A stretch of DNA of 64,000 nt from Ruminococcaceae bacterium UBA6845 (GTDB taxonomy: Bacteria > Bacillota > Clostridia > Oscillospirales > Acutalibacteraceae): assembly GCA_002449395.1 (NCBI GenBank), contig DKDP01000003.1:144481-208480 (forward strand). The letters run 5' to 3'. The notes below the pieces were generated by a model, which was not told the DNA's origin, ran no database searches, and saw nothing but the letters and a program-made list of their open reading frames with translations. Positions 15,841-25,756 of this stretch are shown in pieces. The position numbers and the translations under genes were made by a program. Every line of letters begins with the position of its first letter. Position 1 is the stretch's first letter.

Positions 15841-16128
15841 ATGACTGATATTCGCTATTACCCGCTCATCGACTGCGACACCGATGGAACGGAGAAAGTG
15901 GCAATGATCCCCACGCTCGACAGAAATGCAGTCAAAACACAGAGCGATATGTGGCTTGAGGAGATGATACCTCACCACTTCCGGCTTTATACCGGAAAAG
16001 CCCGATCGTGCGCAGATACCTTTAATATCCGTTGCCCATGCTGTGGTACGGCAATAAAGCGTATCTGCGGAGCAGTCAACGAAAACAAGCGAGGCCTGTA
16101 TGTATGCAGTGCCTGCGCAAAAATTTAA
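15841..16128 (+). CDS. Small zinc-ribbon protein
   Basis: 95 aa, three bases after the previous stop. The C-terminal third has CPCCG and CSACAK pairs, 24 residues apart, forming a probable zinc ribbon that could bind nucleic acid. The N-terminal part is acidic. Function is unknown; in such elements small zinc-ribbon proteins are usually regulators or replication accessories (inference). Confidence 0.65.
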   Translation: MTDIRYYPLIDCDTDGTEKVAMIPTLDRNAVKTQSDMWLEEMIPHHFRLYTGKARSCADTFNIRCPCCGTAIKRICGAVNENKRGLYVCSACAKI

Positions 16129-16142
16129 GGAGGATACCCAAT

Positions 16143-16367
16143 ATGACAGACAAAATCAAGAAGCAGTTCCTGCAGGAACATTTCCGCAAGAACGATACCC
16201 TTACACTCTACAAGCCTGACGGCACTCCCGTTACATTCAGTAAAAAGCTGCATATCAGGCTTTACGGCGGACATTGTGAACTTATCTTCGAGGACTACGA
16301 TAAGTTCCTTGCTTTCTGCGCAGACAAGCGTCTTCGTCGGAAGCCTGTTCCCATCACCGTCATCTAA
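16143..16367 (+). CDS. Small element protein, unknown function
   Basis: 74 aa; ATG at 16143 behind AAGGAGG, 15 bases after the previous stop. The longer frame from 16032 overlaps the zinc-ribbon gene and lacks a site. Basic, predicted small beta-barrel-like fold with alternating hydrophobic strands (TLTLYKPDGTPVTF and LHIRLYGGHCELIF). No family is recognised. Confidence 0.65.
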   Translation: MTDKIKKQFLQEHFRKNDTLTLYKPDGTPVTFSKKLHIRLYGGHCELIFEDYDKFLAFCADKRLRRKPVPITVI

Positions 16368-16378
16368 ATCACAGTGCG

Positions 16379-16470
16379 TGCTCATGGCCGGGAGGGGCGG
16401 TCAAAATCTCTATGACCCGCTTCTCCGGGCAACGGCCCGGGGTCTTACGCACAAAAACGGCAAAATCAAA
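16379..16470 (+). other. GC-rich double-hairpin segment before the capsid genes
   Basis: Two adjacent hairpins: GCGGTCA/TGACCCGC (one bulge, about 16398-16424) and CCGGGC-AACG-GCCCGG (about 16427-16442). The GGGAGGGGCGG run precedes them. This GC-rich segment contrasts with its flanks and contains no convincing gene. It recalls the sequence found beside terminase genes in HK97-type phages, so a packaging (cos/pac-like) relic is possible. Confidence 0.4.
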
Positions 16471-16512
16471 AGGGTAATAGGCCACAATCAAAATAAAACG
16501 GAGGTTTTTACT

Positions 16513-16719
16513 ATGAATCTGACCCAAGATTTCTTTGAAAATCAACTCAAGAAGCACGAAAAGGTAACTATTTTCTCCCCGGAGAACATCTCTTTGGACA
16601 TCAGCAGAGTGCCGTATATCCGCAAGGATGACAATGGCCCGGACTTCGACATGGACTGCGATGACCTTGCAGATTATTGCAACGCTCTCTGCCTGTCCGT
16701 CAAACCCGAACATAATTAA
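16513..16719 (+). CDS. Small acidic element protein preceding the capsid gene
   Basis: 68 aa; ATG at 16513 behind GGAGG. It is very acidic in the C-terminal half (DDNGPDFDMDCDDLADY). Fourteen bases separate it from the capsid start, so the two are co-translated. It might be a capsid co-factor, scaffold-like or DNA-mimic protein, but nothing in the sequence proves this. Confidence 0.65.
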   Translation: MNLTQDFFENQLKKHEKVTIFSPENISLDISRVPYIRKDDNGPDFDMDCDDLADYCNALCLSVKPEHN

Positions 16720-16732
16720 GGAGGGTCTTAAA

Positions 16733-17668
16733 ATGAGCACTGCTATCGATACTTTTACTCTCGTCAATCAGCCGGAGTACCACAGCCACTTCTGGAACTA
16801 TCTCATGGGCAAGGAAGGTCACAAGGCTTTCCTTGATCTTGGCAGAAATATCACAGGCGCATATGCACTGCCTACTACATCTTCCAAAAAGTTCGGAGAT
16901 AAGCTGAGAACAGAGAGCCTGTTCCGTCAGCTTGCCACCGTCCACTATGCCCCCGGCGGTCCTTCCGCTATCCTTGCAAAGGTCAATACTGACTCTGCCG
17001 AATGGGTCGGTCCCGGCGGTGCGATCAACGCATACGATGCCATCAACGATTTTAGCACATATAAGCTGAGCGACCACAAGCTGGCGGTTATCATGCAGCT
17101 TGACGCATCTTTCCTGCATGATAACCCTTACATCTTTGAAAGCTATGTTACAGACAGACTGGTCAAGGATTTTTCCCATGCAGAGGAGCGCGGTTTTATC
17201 AACGGCAGCGGCGTGAATATGCCCACCGGCATTCTGGCAGAGGCAGGTGGCGCGGAGGTCGGTGTGACTACCGATGCCATTACCTATGAAAATGTAGTCA
17301 AGCTGTTCTTCTCCGCAAAGCCGGAGTACCGCAAGGACGGTGTATGGATGATGAACAGCAAAACGGCTCTGGTTATCCGTTCTCTTACCGACAGTGCCGG
17401 TCAGCCGCTGTGGAATCACACTAACGATACCATTCTGGGCAAAAAGGTGTACATCTCCGAGTATATGCCCGATGCGATCCCCGGCAGCAAGCCTTTAGCT
17501 TTCGGTGATTTCAGCTTCTACTGGATCGTGGAGCGCGCCAGCATGACCGTTCGAACTTTACATGAGCGTTTCTTTGAAACAGGCCAGGTCGGTTATCTTG
17601 CCTTCGAACTTCTGGACGGCAAACTGATCCGTCCCGAAGCCGTCAAGGTCATGCAGATGACCGCGTGA
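16733..17668 (+). CDS. HK97-fold phage major capsid protein
   Basis: 311 aa; ATG at 16733 behind GGAGG. The sequence has the HK97-capsid hallmarks: an N-arm of about 60 residues, the E-loop region, the AEERGFINGSGVNMPTG spine-helix/G-loop segment and the C-terminal GYLAFELLDGKLIRPEAVK A-domain strand. The roughly 100-residue N-terminal delta (scaffolding) domain of HK97 gp5 is absent, as are protease, portal, terminase and tail genes. It therefore may build small shells, redirect a helper phage's capsid size, or act like an encapsulin. Similar capsid genes are recalled from other clostridial integrative elements. Confidence 0.88.
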   Translation: MSTAIDTFTLVNQPEYHSHFWNYLMGKEGHKAFLDLGRNITGAYALPTTSSKKFGDKLRTESLFRQLATVHYAPGGPSAILAKVNTDSAEWVGPGGAINAYDAINDFSTYKLSDHKLAVIMQLDASFLHDNPYIFESYVTDRLVKDFSHAEERGFINGSGVNMPTGILAEAGGAEVGVTTDAITYENVVKLFFSAKPEYRKDGVWMMNSKTALVIRSLTDSAGQPLWNHTNDTILGKKVYISEYMPDAIPGSKPLAFGDFSFYWIVERASMTVRTLHERFFETGQVGYLAFELLDGKLIRPEAVKVMQMTA

Positions 17669-17676
17669 TTTTCGGG

Positions 17677-17706
17677 AGGCCCCTGCGGGTCTGACCTGCA
17701 GGGGCT
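17677..17706 (+). terminator. Strong hairpin after the capsid gene (attenuator-like)
   Basis: GCCCCTGC and GCAGGGGC pair around a GGTC/GACC inner stem. The following TATTCCC is a poor T-run, so partial termination between capsid and TnpW is more likely than full. Confidence 0.5.
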
Positions 17707-17804
17707 ATTCCCACTAAAACTTAGGCGAAATCACATGCGGGTACTCACACCGCTTTTCCGTTTTGAAGACAAGATCCGCCTTACGGGTCGGAAAGGAGAC
17801 CATT

Positions 17805-17990
17805 ATGGATGTGAACACCATTACTAAAAACAAACCGAGCCGGGTCACAGAAATGCAGATCGGCGATACGCTTTTTACCGTAGTTTCCGTTGAGAGCGAC
17901 CGTGCCGGAGAGCATCTGTACGATAAGGTGAAAAGGTTGATATTAAACAATGAAAACGAGAAAACACCACCTTCTGCTACAGCTGCATAA
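17805..17990 (+). CDS. tnpW: TnpW-like transposon protein
   Basis: 61 aa; ATG at 17805 behind GGAAAGGAG. The central RVTEMQIGDTLFTVVSV and following helix match the small TnpW family encoded beside tnpX-type serine recombinases in Tn4451/Tn4453-like elements. The biochemical role is unknown. The position, directly before the recombinase gene, agrees with the family's usual setting. Confidence 0.75.
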   Translation: MDVNTITKNKPSRVTEMQIGDTLFTVVSVESDRAGEHLYDKVKRLILNNENEKTPPSATAA

Positions 17991-18055
17991 ACGCCTGCAC
18001 GGCAGGCCATGCCGTTATCATAAAGTTCATCTTAAAAACCGCAAATAACCCTTGA

Positions 18056-19808
<1,753 letters not shown>

Positions 19809-19817
19809 CCAAGGTAT

Positions 19818-19840
19818 ATAATCCCTTAGTGAGACACCCT
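19818..19840. other. Proposed right end / attR region
   Basis: Reverse complement CTCACTAAGGGATTAT (19818-19833) matches the left-end sequence at 14 of 16 bases. TGAGACAC (19830-19837) is also found at 6147-6154 in direct orientation. Confidence 0.45.
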
Positions 19841-19861
19841 TTAAACAGCTCGCTTTTAATT

Positions 19862-20764
19862 TTATGTGCAGGTTTTGAGCCTGTTTTTGTATTCCGCACG
19901 CTTACTTTCGATTACGTTATTTTTGTTGAGGTTGAGGTTAAGAATCTCTCTTACCTTAAAGAAATCCTCTGTCATAAAGTCGCCGGAAATTATATTTGCA
20001 CGTGCAAGATATCTCGGTGTATTGGCGATCGTATTAATCAGCGCCTTAAAGTGCCAGCGGAGAGCTTTGTCGAGTTTTCTCGGAAAAACAACGCCGATGT
20101 CTGTGCCGAGATTTGGCGTCTGCTGAGTCTGGAACCAGTAAAAGCCGCTTGTGTCGTTGGTATCGAAAAAGTCGGTTGCCTCGGTTACAAACTCGTGTGC
20201 GTGCTTGCCGTGACGTTTCTTTTCCCACGGGAGAATGTGCGGACAGTTTACGCTGTACTTATATTCCTCGCAGTAGTTAATCATTATGTAACGCTTGCCG
20301 GATTTGCGCATATCGCCCATTGTGACGTCGCCGACATTTTCAAAATCGGTGAACGCATATTTTGACGGTTCAATCGTTCTTTCAAGAATTTCATCGACTT
20401 TTTTCGGGTCGGCGTGAAAGCTGAGATTGAACGGTCCGAGCTTTTGAGGCTGATATTCCCTTATATCGAGAATGAAAAACTCGCTTGGATGCTCATCCAT
20501 TATTTTGCGGAACTTTTCCATTTCCGGCTCAAAGGGCAGACCCTTTGTAATTCCGTGGCAGAAAACGATTTGGCCGTTTTTGTCCGTGTCAATACGGACG
20601 CAGAAATGGCGGATTCCGTATTCAAACTGCTGAGTAAGGTCGCCGTCCTGACAGCAGGCGATCGGCTTCATCTTAAAGCTGCCGGCGTTATGTGCGCTCG
20701 GCATTACCACATTGCAGAGCTTGACGTCGTCCTTGATGTAGGACATCCATTCGGAATATATCAT
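19862..20764 (-). CDS. Phosphatidylinositol-specific phospholipase C X-domain protein
   Basis: 300 aa from the ATG at 20764; the longer frame to 20932 runs into the aldolase gene. The PI-PLC X-domain catalytic histidines are visible: MPSAHNAGSF (His25) and IVFCHG (His70). Such enzymes cleave phosphatidylinositol or related glycerophosphodiester lipids by general acid-base catalysis. There is no signal peptide, so it appears cytosolic, which is unusual for bacterial PI-PLC; the true substrate is uncertain. It is last in the recA-to-aldolase run and 13 bases after the aldolase stop. Confidence 0.8.
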   Translation of the reverse strand: MIYSEWMSYIKDDVKLCNVVMPSAHNAGSFKMKPIACCQDGDLTQQFEYGIRHFCVRIDTDKNGQIVFCHGITKGLPFEPEMEKFRKIMDEHPSEFFILDIREYQPQKLGPFNLSFHADPKKVDEILERTIEPSKYAFTDFENVGDVTMGDMRKSGKRYIMINYCEEYKYSVNCPHILPWEKKRHGKHAHEFVTEATDFFDTNDTSGFYWFQTQQTPNLGTDIGVVFPRKLDKALRWHFKALINTIANTPRYLARANIISGDFMTEDFFKVREILNLNLNKNNVIESKRAEYKNRLKTCT

Positions 20765-20777
20765 TCTTCTCACTTCC

Positions 20778-21614
20778 TCAGATATTGTAACAGATGTTGA
20801 TCTTGTGCCTGAGAACTTCCTTGATACTGTCGATTGCGCCACGCATATAAATCTTCGGATCGAAAACCTCGGGATCCTTGGCAAATTCCGCCTTGATTCC
20901 GTTTGTATACGCCTGACGGAGCTCGGTTGCAAAGTTGATCTTGGTTATTCCTGCGGCGATACAGTCCCTGAGAACCTCATCGGAAAGACCCGATGCGCCG
21001 TGGAGAACAAGGGGAGTGTCAATGGCGGAGTGAATCTCTTTGATACGCTGAACATTGATGTGCGGCGTACCTTTATACACGCCGTGAGCCGTGCCAACGC
21101 CGATAGCCAGAGTGCTGACATTTGTACGTCTGACAAATTCCTCGGCCTCGCTGACCTTTGTATAGCTCGCCTCAAGGTCGGTGTCGCCCTCTTCCTTGCC
21201 GCCGATCGTGCCGAGCTCGCCCTCAACGGAAACATCCATCGGCAGGGCAAAATCGGTAACTTCCTTTGTGAATTTGACATTATCTTCAAACGGCATCAAG
21301 CTGCCGTCGAACATCACGGAGGAAAAACCGCCCGCAACGCATTTTTTTGCAAGGCTGAGACTGCTGCCGTGATCAAGGTGAAGAGCATAGTCAACGGGAC
21401 AGTCCGCCATAAGCTCACGCATCATAGCGGGATAAATTGCAATTCCGCCGTAGTTGAGCGTTCTCGGAATCATCTGGACGATGACGGGAGTGCGCATCTC
21501 GTGCATAATCTCGGAAACTGCCATTGCCGATTCGAGGTTATCAATGTTGAATGCGGGAATTGCGTAATTTTCTTTTTCGGCTCGTTTCATAAGCCGTGCG
21601 GAAGATACTACCAT
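20778..21614 (-). CDS. Class II fructose/tagatose-bisphosphate aldolase family
   Basis: 278 aa TIM barrel, zinc-dependent. Motifs: YAIPAFNIDNLE at the N-terminus, ALHLDHG (zinc His and catalytic Asp), VEGELGTIGGKEEG, GVGTAHGVYKG (zinc His) and PLVLHGASGLSDE (zinc His). It would cleave a ketose-1,6-bisphosphate to dihydroxyacetone phosphate and an aldehyde. The length and loop spacing match the GatY/KbaY/FbaA group, which cannot be resolved by eye. Downstream of pgsA, in the recA operon. Confidence 0.9.
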   Translation of the reverse strand: MVVSSARLMKRAEKENYAIPAFNIDNLESAMAVSEIMHEMRTPVIVQMIPRTLNYGGIAIYPAMMRELMADCPVDYALHLDHGSSLSLAKKCVAGGFSSVMFDGSLMPFEDNVKFTKEVTDFALPMDVSVEGELGTIGGKEEGDTDLEASYTKVSEAEEFVRRTNVSTLAIGVGTAHGVYKGTPHINVQRIKEIHSAIDTPLVLHGASGLSDEVLRDCIAAGITKINFATELRQAYTNGIKAEFAKDPEVFDPKIYMRGAIDSIKEVLRHKINICYNI

Positions 21615-21656
21615 ATAAACACCTTCGTTCTGTTATGCAACCGCTTTTGTGGTCGC

Positions 21657-22214
21657 TTATTCTTTGAAATTGATTGTTTTAAAGCCGTCCGAAAGATATA
21701 CCGCTCCGGAAACAACGGCGATCAGTGCCGTGATTCCCATCAGTATATTTGAAATCAGGCTCATATTGAAACCGAGAGAGAAACTCTCGGAGATTTCGCA
21801 AAGCACCATAACGACAACAAAGGAAACCATTTGAACAACGGTTTTGATTTTGCCGCCGATGTTTGCCGGGATAACGACGTTCTGCGCCGCCGCAATCATT
21901 CGCAGGGATGTTATCGCAAAATCACGGGTCAGGATTATCATAACGAACCAGATACTGCAAAGCCCGTCTTTCATAAACGCCAAAAGACCTGCGGTGACAA
22001 GCATCTTGTCTGCTATCGGGTCAAGCAGCTTGCCAAAATTTGTGACAATGTGATTTTTCCTTGCAATTCTGCCGTCAAGCGCATCGGTTATTGCGCCGAG
22101 GGCAAAAATAATTGCGGAAATTAAAAATTTATGTTCAATGCCGGCAAGGTAGATCGCAAGAAAGATCGGTGCGATAAACATCCTGCCGATAGTAATTTTA
22201 TTCGGTAAATTCAT
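21657..22214 (-). CDS. pgsA: CDP-diacylglycerol-glycerol-3-phosphate 3-phosphatidyltransferase
   Basis: 185 aa integral membrane protein. It makes phosphatidylglycerophosphate, the first step of phosphatidylglycerol synthesis. The CDP-alcohol phosphotransferase signature DG-x2-AR-x8-G-x3-D-x3-D is present in DALDGRIARKN and GKLLDPIADK. Five to six hydrophobic segments. The rimO-pgsA order is common in Firmicutes. A gap of 41 bases separates it from rimO. Confidence 0.95.
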   Translation of the reverse strand: MNLPNKITIGRMFIAPIFLAIYLAGIEHKFLISAIIFALGAITDALDGRIARKNHIVTNFGKLLDPIADKMLVTAGLLAFMKDGLCSIWFVMIILTRDFAITSLRMIAAAQNVVIPANIGGKIKTVVQMVSFVVVMVLCEISESFSLGFNMSLISNILMGITALIAVVSGAVYLSDGFKTINFKE

Positions 22215-22255
22215 TTCAAAACCATACCTTAAGTAATGTGCGGTGGACGGATTTA

Positions 22256-23587
22256 TTAATACTTTGCTTCGCCGATAAGGTCGTAGTCCTCAACGTCAAA
22301 TATTTCAACGTCGACGAAATCGCCTATATCAAGATCCTTTTGCGATGTGAACTTGACCAGACCGTCAATTTCGGGAGCGTCCATATATGTTCTGCCCGTG
22401 TAGCTGTCGGAATATCCGTCGTATTCTTCGGCAACAACCTTATAGGTCTTACCGATCTTCTCGTTGTTCTTCTCCTCCATAATGCTGTACTGATCCTGCA
22501 TTATGACTTCGCCACGGCGGGTCTTGACATCTTCGTCAACCTGATTCTCCATATCGAATGCGGGAGTGCCCTCCTGCGGAGAAAATGTGAAAACTCCGAG
22601 ACGGTCAAATTCAATCTCATTGACAAACTCGGCAAGAGTTTCAAACTCCTCCTCGCCCTCGCCCGGGAATCCGACGATAAAGGTCGTTCTGATAACAACA
22701 TCCGGGATCTCCGCTCTGAGCTTGGATATGACACTGCGGATAAGAGCCTGATCGCCTCTGCGGTTCATCGCCTTGAGAATCTTGTCATCTGCGTGCTGGA
22801 GAGGCAGATCTATGTAATTTACGACCTTATCCTGATTCTTCATTGTTTCGATAAGCTCATCCGTAATTCTGTCGGGGTAGCAGTAAAGCAGTCTGATCCA
22901 TTCGATTGAATCAATCTTGCAAAGCTCGTTAAGAAGCTCGGGAAGCTTCAGCTCACCGTAAAGATCAAGGCCGTAGCTCGTTGTGTCCTGTGCGATGAGG
23001 ATAAGCTCCTTAACACCGAGCTCAGCAAGCTGTTTTGCCTCTTCAATAACATTTTCCATACTGCGGCTGCGCATATTTCCTCTGATCGAGGGTATCGTGC
23101 AGTAGGTACACCTGTTTGAACAGCCCTCGCCGATCTTGAGGTATGCCCAATACTGCGGAGTTGTGAGGATTCTCTGACCCTCAAGCGGAAGGTCACAGCG
23201 GGGCGGATATTTTTCAACCGTGCTTACGGAGTCCATAACTTCCTCAACGGTTTTGATGATATCGCCGTTTGCGCCGATTCCGACAACTGCGTCAACCTCG
23301 GGGATCTCCTTGACGATCTCCTCCTTGTATCGCTGAGCGAGACAGCCTGTGACTATAATCTTACCGATAACGCCCTCTTTTTTCAGCTCGACCATATCGA
23401 GAATATTCTCGATAGCCTCTTTCTTGGCGTCGTCAATAAAGCCGCAGGTGTTGACGATGACAACGTCACAGCCGTCAACGTAATCAACAATCTCCCAGCC
23501 CTCTGCATCCATAAGCGCAAGCATATGCTCGGCGTCCACCTGATTCTTCGGACAGCCGAGAGAAATCATACCAACCTTGTATTCCAT
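22256..23587 (-). CDS. rimO: Ribosomal protein S12 methylthiotransferase
   Basis: 443 aa from the ATG at 23587, five bases after AAAGGTGA; a GTG three codons up overlaps that site. RimO is a radical-SAM enzyme that methylthiolates Asp89 of S12. The N-terminal MTTase domain starts GMISLGCPKNQVDAE with cluster Cys residues (also NTCGFIDDA and GCLAQRY). The radical-SAM cluster motif GCSNRCTYCTIP is at about residue 155, and a C-terminal TRAM domain follows. Length is normal. Confidence 0.97.
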   Translation of the reverse strand: MEYKVGMISLGCPKNQVDAEHMLALMDAEGWEIVDYVDGCDVVIVNTCGFIDDAKKEAIENILDMVELKKEGVIGKIIVTGCLAQRYKEEIVKEIPEVDAVVGIGANGDIIKTVEEVMDSVSTVEKYPPRCDLPLEGQRILTTPQYWAYLKIGEGCSNRCTYCTIPSIRGNMRSRSMENVIEEAKQLAELGVKELILIAQDTTSYGLDLYGELKLPELLNELCKIDSIEWIRLLYCYPDRITDELIETMKNQDKVVNYIDLPLQHADDKILKAMNRRGDQALIRSVISKLRAEIPDVVIRTTFIVGFPGEGEEEFETLAEFVNEIEFDRLGVFTFSPQEGTPAFDMENQVDEDVKTRRGEVIMQDQYSIMEEKNNEKIGKTYKVVAEEYDGYSDSYTGRTYMDAPEIDGLVKFTSQKDLDIGDFVDVEIFDVEDYDLIGEAKY

Positions 23588-23598
23588 AGAAATCACCT

Positions 23599-24231
23599 TT
23601 AGAAGTCTTCAAAGTATTCGTCGTCGGAAAATTCACTCATCGCTTCACGGATATCCGAAAAAGAATAGCCCATTCGCTGTAAAGCGGCAAAAACTTTTTT
23701 ACGTCCGACGTCGTCATTCATTCTATTATAATATCTTTTGCCGATAATATCAACTATTCTTTGAATATTATCGGGGTCTTCATCCTCAAAAAGTGCGTCG
23801 ACAGCCTCATTTGCGATGTCGGCGGCAATTCCTTTTGCCCTGAGCTCCGATTTAATACGCATTTTGCCGAATTTTTTATGCTCGTAAAGCTCACGTGCGT
23901 AGTTTTCGGCATATCGTTCGTCATTCACAAGATCAAGATCTATCAGCTTGCCGACCGCCTCTTCGACATAGTCAGCATCGTACTTTCTCAGCAGCTTCGT
24001 TCTGATCTCCCGTTCGGAATGGTCACGGTAGTCGAGACTGTTCAGAGCACTGTTAAAAGCACGGCGAGAGCCTGCCGCCTCCTTAAAGGCAGTAAGCTCC
24101 TCCTCATCTATTTCATCGCCGGAGACATAACCGCACGAAAACCAGAAGATTTCGTCAACGGTCAAAAGATATTCTCCGTCAGTATATATATGAATTTTGT
24201 CCTTGCGTCCGCTCTTTGCCGTTATCTTCAT
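23599..24231 (-). CDS. recX: RecA modulator RecX
   Basis: 210 aa, all helical three-repeat RecX fold. Visible pieces are RDHSEREIRTKLLRK, VNDERYAENYARE and MRIKSELRAKGI. RecX binds the RecA filament and limits its activity. Its ATG overlaps the recA stop by one base, so expression is coupled to recA and thus to the SOS response. Confidence 0.92.
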   Translation of the reverse strand: MKITAKSGRKDKIHIYTDGEYLLTVDEIFWFSCGYVSGDEIDEEELTAFKEAAGSRRAFNSALNSLDYRDHSEREIRTKLLRKYDADYVEEAVGKLIDLDLVNDERYAENYARELYEHKKFGKMRIKSELRAKGIAADIANEAVDALFEDEDPDNIQRIVDIIGKRYYNRMNDDVGRKKVFAALQRMGYSFSDIREAMSEFSDDEYFEDF

Positions 24232-25352
24232 CAGTCATCATCAACAGCTATATCGAGCTTTGCCTTTGCCGAGGCAGGTTCCGCTGCCGGTGCGCTGTCA
24301 TCGGAAGCCTTTGCGGCAGCCTTGCCCTTTGCGCCCTTTTTGGAGCCCGACTTGCAAGCTCTGAGCATAGCGTCTTTGTCTGCATAAATCTTGTTCTTGA
24401 TCTCTTCGCAGAGTGCGGGATCATTCTTGAGCAGTTCCTTAACGTTTTCACGTCCCTGTCCGAGACGGCTGTCGCCGTAAGAGAACCATGCGCCGCTCTT
24501 ATGAATAACATCCATTGCAACGGCAATGTCAAGAATCTCTCCGACCTTTGAGATTCCCTCGCCGTAGATGATGTCAAATTCGGCTTCCTTGAACGGGGGA
24601 GCAACCTTGTTCTTAACGATCTTTACTCTTGTTCTTGATCCGACAAATTCGCCGTTTGCGCCCTTGATTGTCTCGGCTTTTCTGACATCCATACGCATTG
24701 AAGCGTAGAATTTCAGTGCACGTCCGCCTGTTGTTGTTTCGGGATTGCCGTACATAACGCCGATCTTTTCACGGAGCTGATTTATGAAAATAATAATTGT
24801 GTTCGACTTGTTGATTGCGCCTGCGAGCTTTCTGAGAGCCTGAGACATAAGCCTTGCGTGTTGACCGACGTGTGAATCGCCCATCTCACCCTCAATCTCC
24901 GAGCGGGGAACAAGCGCCGCAACCGAGTCAACGACAACAATGTCGATTGCACCCGAGCGCACAAGTGCCTCGGCAATTTCAAGAGCCTGCTCGCCGTTAT
25001 CCGGCTGAGAGACAAGCAGAGAATCAACATCAACGCCGAGATTTGCGGCATAGACGGGATCGAGTGCGTGCTCTGCATCAATAAACGCAGCTTCGCCGCC
25101 CGCTTTCTGAGCCTCGGCGACCGCATGAAGAGCAAGCGTTGTTTTACCTGAGGATTCGGGACCGTATATTTCGACGATTCTGCCCTTGGGAAGTCCGCCG
25201 ATACCCGTGGCGGCGTCAAGAGCGAGCGAACCTGTCGAGATAGCCTCAACATTCATTGCAACGTTCTGTCCGAGACGCATAACCGTTCCTTTGCCGTATT
25301 GTTTTTCAAGCTGAGCAATAGCCGTTTCCAAAGCCTTTTGTTTATCAGCCAC
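24231..25352 (-). CDS. recA: Recombinase RecA
   Basis: 373 aa from the GTG at 25352 (ADKQKALE...), behind GGAG; upstream in-frame codons add only three residues. RecA forms ATP-dependent filaments on single-stranded DNA, drives strand exchange and triggers LexA self-cleavage. Walker [10 protein letters not shown] is at about 65-73, with [12 protein letters not shown] and the [13 protein letters not shown] core typical of RecA. The C-terminus is Ala/Lys-rich then acidic. A LexA box overlaps its promoter. Confidence 0.98.
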   Translation of the reverse strand: MADKQKALETAIAQLEKQYGKGTVMRLGQNVAMNVEAISTGSLALDAATGIGGLPKGRIVEIYGPESSGKTTLALHAVAEAQKAGGEAAFIDAEHALDPVYAANLGVDVDSLLVSQPDNGEQALEIAEALVRSGAIDIVVVDSVAALVPRSEIEGEMGDSHVGQHARLMSQALRKLAGAINKSNTIIIFINQLREKIGVMYGNPETTTGGRALKFYASMRMDVRKAETIKGANGEFVGSRTRVKIVKNKVAPPFKEAEFDIIYGEGISKVGEILDIAVAMDVIHKSGAWFSYGDSRLGQGRENVKELLKNDPALCEEIKNKIYADKDAMLRACKSGSKKGAKGKAAAKASDDSAPAAEPASAKAKLDIAVDDD

Positions 25353-25371
25353 TATAATCACTCTCCGTATC

Positions 25372-25385
25372 CGTACAAATGTTCG
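25372..25385 (-). promoter_or_regulatory. LexA/DinR box of recA
   Basis: CGAACATTTGTACG on the - strand fits the Firmicute consensus CGAAC-N4-GTTCG with one mismatch. It lies just after the -10 box, where LexA would block initiation. Confidence 0.8.
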
Positions 25386-25394
25386 ACAAATGGT

Positions 25395-25423
25395 ATTATA
25401 CTATAAAACAATAAAAAAAGCAA
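25395..25423 (-). promoter_or_regulatory. recA promoter
   Basis: On the - strand TTGCTT (25418-25423) and TATAAT (25395-25400) are 17 bp apart. Confidence 0.65.
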
Positions 25424-25474
25424 TATGTTTTGAATAATTTCGAAAAAAATTTATTACCGTCGAAAAGCTGAATA

Positions 25475-25503
25475 TTGACAATCCCCAAAATGCTGTATAT
25501 AAT
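25475..25503 (+). promoter_or_regulatory. Consensus promoter of the toxin mRNA
   Basis: TTGACA (25475-25480) and TATAAT (25498-25503) are perfect and 17 bp apart; +1 is expected near 25510. Confidence 0.85.
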
Positions 25504-25509
25504 GCTTTT

Positions 25510-25743
25510 GTGGCACTACCAATGCGGTAGGCGGTTACACTCTTTGCCCTCGTAAGGGGGTGATAGTATGCAGTACGTTACATACGAAAACCTATTTACT
25601 TTCGCACTTGTAATTATCGGACTTGTAACAGTATTCGTTGCAGTCCTTGCATATAAAAAGAAATAACCGCCCCTCGTCCAAAAGTAGCGGTTTATTTCTG
25701 TAAACATTGTTATGAGGGCGTAACCGTCTATCGGTAGCGCCAC
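25510..25743. repeat. Inverted repeats bounding the toxin-antitoxin locus
   Basis: The left arm (25510-25555) begins GTGGCACTACC and contains GCGGTTAC and GCCCTCGTAA. The right arm (25711-25743), read on the - strand, begins GTGGCGCTACC and contains ACGGTTAC and GCCCTCATAA. Both RNAs thus start with nearly the same leader, and a full-length toxin RNA could pair its own ends. Confidence 0.8.
25568..25666 (+). CDS. Putative type I toxin, holin-like small membrane peptide
   Basis: A 32-aa peptide with start ATG at 25568 behind GGGGGTG. It has a short polar N-terminus (MQYVTYENLF), one hydrophobic helix of about 20 residues, and a YKKK C-terminus. This is the layout of the putative holin-like toxin/TxpA/BsrG group of Firmicutes, membrane peptides that depolarise or damage the envelope when over-expressed. 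A perfect promoter, a highly structured leader and a convergent antisense RNA at its 3' end support a type I system rather than a random small frame. No homologue search was possible. Confidence 0.75.
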   Translation: MQYVTYENLFTFALVIIGLVTVFVAVLAYKKK

Positions 25744-25750
25744 CTTTTGT
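25654..25750 (-). ncRNA. Putative type I antitoxin RNA
   Basis: About 97 nt, inferred from a perfect leftward promoter and a leftward terminator: AAATAAACCGC pairs with GCGGTTATTT, followed by five T ending about 25655. The RNA is complementary to the 3' end of the toxin gene (25654-25666) and its 3' UTR, as in the convergent TxpA/RatA and BsrG/SR4 pairs. Confidence 0.7.
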
Positions 25751-25756
25751 ATCTTT

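Noticed and set aside
20805..21752. 315-codon frame on the + strand over the aldolase and pgsA genes
   Set aside because: Antisense to two recognised enzymes, with no ribosome-binding site.
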